Positions 63,449-64,000 of a stretch of 64,000 nt of DNA are shown here, piece after piece; the first letter of the stretch is position 1; each line of letters begins with the position of its first letter. Source of the DNA: Pseudomonas beijingensis (lineage in GTDB: Bacteria; Pseudomonadota; Gammaproteobacteria; Pseudomonadales; Pseudomonadaceae). A program made the translations under genes and the position numbers. Location of the stretch: NCBI RefSeq assembly GCF_030687295.1, contig NZ_CP117425.1:2732001-2796000 (forward strand). Direction: 5' to 3'. The notes below the pieces were generated by a model. It ran no database searches. It worked only from the letters and a program-made list of their open reading frames with translations, and had not been told where the DNA came from.

Positions 63449-64000
63449 TTTCTGGCTCGCCGCAGGTCTGCTTCTTCTGGTTGCCCTGAGTTTTCTGTTG
63501 ATCCCTGTACTGCGTGGTCGTCGCGCTCAACGCGAGGAGGACCGCACCGCGCTTAACGTGGCGCTGTACCAGGAACGTGTCGCCGAGTTGCAGGCCGAGC
63601 GGGAGGAGGGCGTGCTCAACGCCGCGCAACTGGACACCGGTCGCGCCGAAGCCGCCCGTGAGCTGCTCGCCGACACCGAGGGCGCCGATGTGCCGCGCGA
63701 GTCCCGGTTGGGCAAGCCGTTGCCGTTGCTCGCCGCCGTGCTGGTGCCAGTGTTGGGCCTGGCGCTGTACCTGCATTTCGGTGCCAGTGACAAGGTCGAA
63801 CTGACCCGTGAATTCGCCCAGGCGCCGCAGTCGATGGAAGAGATGACCCTGCGCCTGGAGCGCGCGGTGGCGGCGCAGCCGGATAATGCCGAGGGCCTAT
63901 ATTTTCTCGGCCGCACCTACATGGCCCAGGATCGCCCGGCGGATGCGGCGAAGATCTTCGAACGCACCGTGGCGGTCGCCGGTCGCCAACCGGAACTGCT
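63441..64000 (+). CDS. ccmI: Cytochrome c biogenesis protein CcmI (5' part)
   Basis: CcmI (CycH) binds apocytochrome c tails and delivers them to CcmF/H. The first 186 codons are present, open to the window edge. They encode two membrane spans ([23 protein letters not shown] and [22 protein letters not shown]), a Leu-zipper-like cytoplasmic loop between them, and the first TPR-like helices ([43 protein letters not shown]). The start ATG 63441 lies within the end of ccmH. Confidence 0.95.
   Translation, partial: MIDFWLAAGLLLLVALSFLLIPVLRGRRAQREEDRTALNVALYQERVAELQAEREEGVLNAAQLDTGRAEAARELLADTEGADVPRESRLGKPLPLLAAVLVPVLGLALYLHFGASDKVELTREFAQAPQSMEEMTLRLERAVAAQPDNAEGLYFLGRTYMAQDRPADAAKIFERTVAVAGRQPEL

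Overview
The window is a high-GC chromosomal segment from a Pseudomonas of the fluorescens/syringae side of the genus. The evidence is the contiguous polar-flagellum and chemotaxis locus, the small P. syringae-type flagellin (282 aa) with a three-gene flagellin glycosylation island, the FleQ/FleS/FleR regulators, the HptB/HsbR/HsbA module, the CheY-Z-A-B-MotC-MotD-ParC-ParP-CheW order, and the abundant Pseudomonas REP elements. No rRNA, tRNA, CRISPR, prophage or insertion sequence was seen.

Layout: (1) 1-7261, end of the flg operon: flgG (partial), flgH, flgI, flgJ, flgK, flgL. (2) 7372-15328, the glycosylation island: two giant multidomain glycosyltransferases and a KAS III-like enzyme. (3) 15607-19244, filament genes fliC, flaG, fliD, fliS and a fliT-like gene. 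(4) 19413-23607, regulators fleQ, fleS, fleR. (5) 23833-29647, fliE, fliF, fliG, fliH, fliI, fliJ. (6) 29750-32144, the hsbA-hsbR-hptB partner-switch module. (7) 32232-39255, fliK, then fliL, fliM, fliN, fliO, fliP, fliQ, fliR, flhB. (8) 39256-40724, a disrupted interval with one unidentified gene, a decayed second copy of the flhB 3' end and REP elements. (9) 40725-45901, flhA, flhF, fleN, fliA. (10) 46056-55116, cheY to cheW and a DUF2802 gene. (11) 55117-57475, a REP-rich tandem repeat followed by the reverse-strand flhX-like and fliK-like genes. (12) 57675-64000, cytochrome c maturation genes ccmABCDEFGH and the start of ccmI.

Regulation fits the known Pseudomonas hierarchy. FleQ is at the top. 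Good sigma-54 (-24/-12) motifs lie upstream of fleSR, fliE, fliK, fliL and flhA. A sigma-28 (FliA) type promoter precedes fliC. FleN restrains FleQ, and FlhF places the flagellum at the pole.

Two things stand out. First, eight genes between 1 and 37 kb (flgI, flgJ, fliG, fliI, fliJ, hsbR, fliO, fliP) carry ten small indels in otherwise well conserved frames, mostly one extra base in a short homopolymer. Sequencing error is the likeliest cause, but if real the strain could not build a flagellum. Second, the flhB-flhA junction holds a rearrangement scar with an unknown gene. Also notable are four repeated CheY-binding-like peptides in the CheA linker, which resemble the FliM N-terminus and the CheZ C-terminus.
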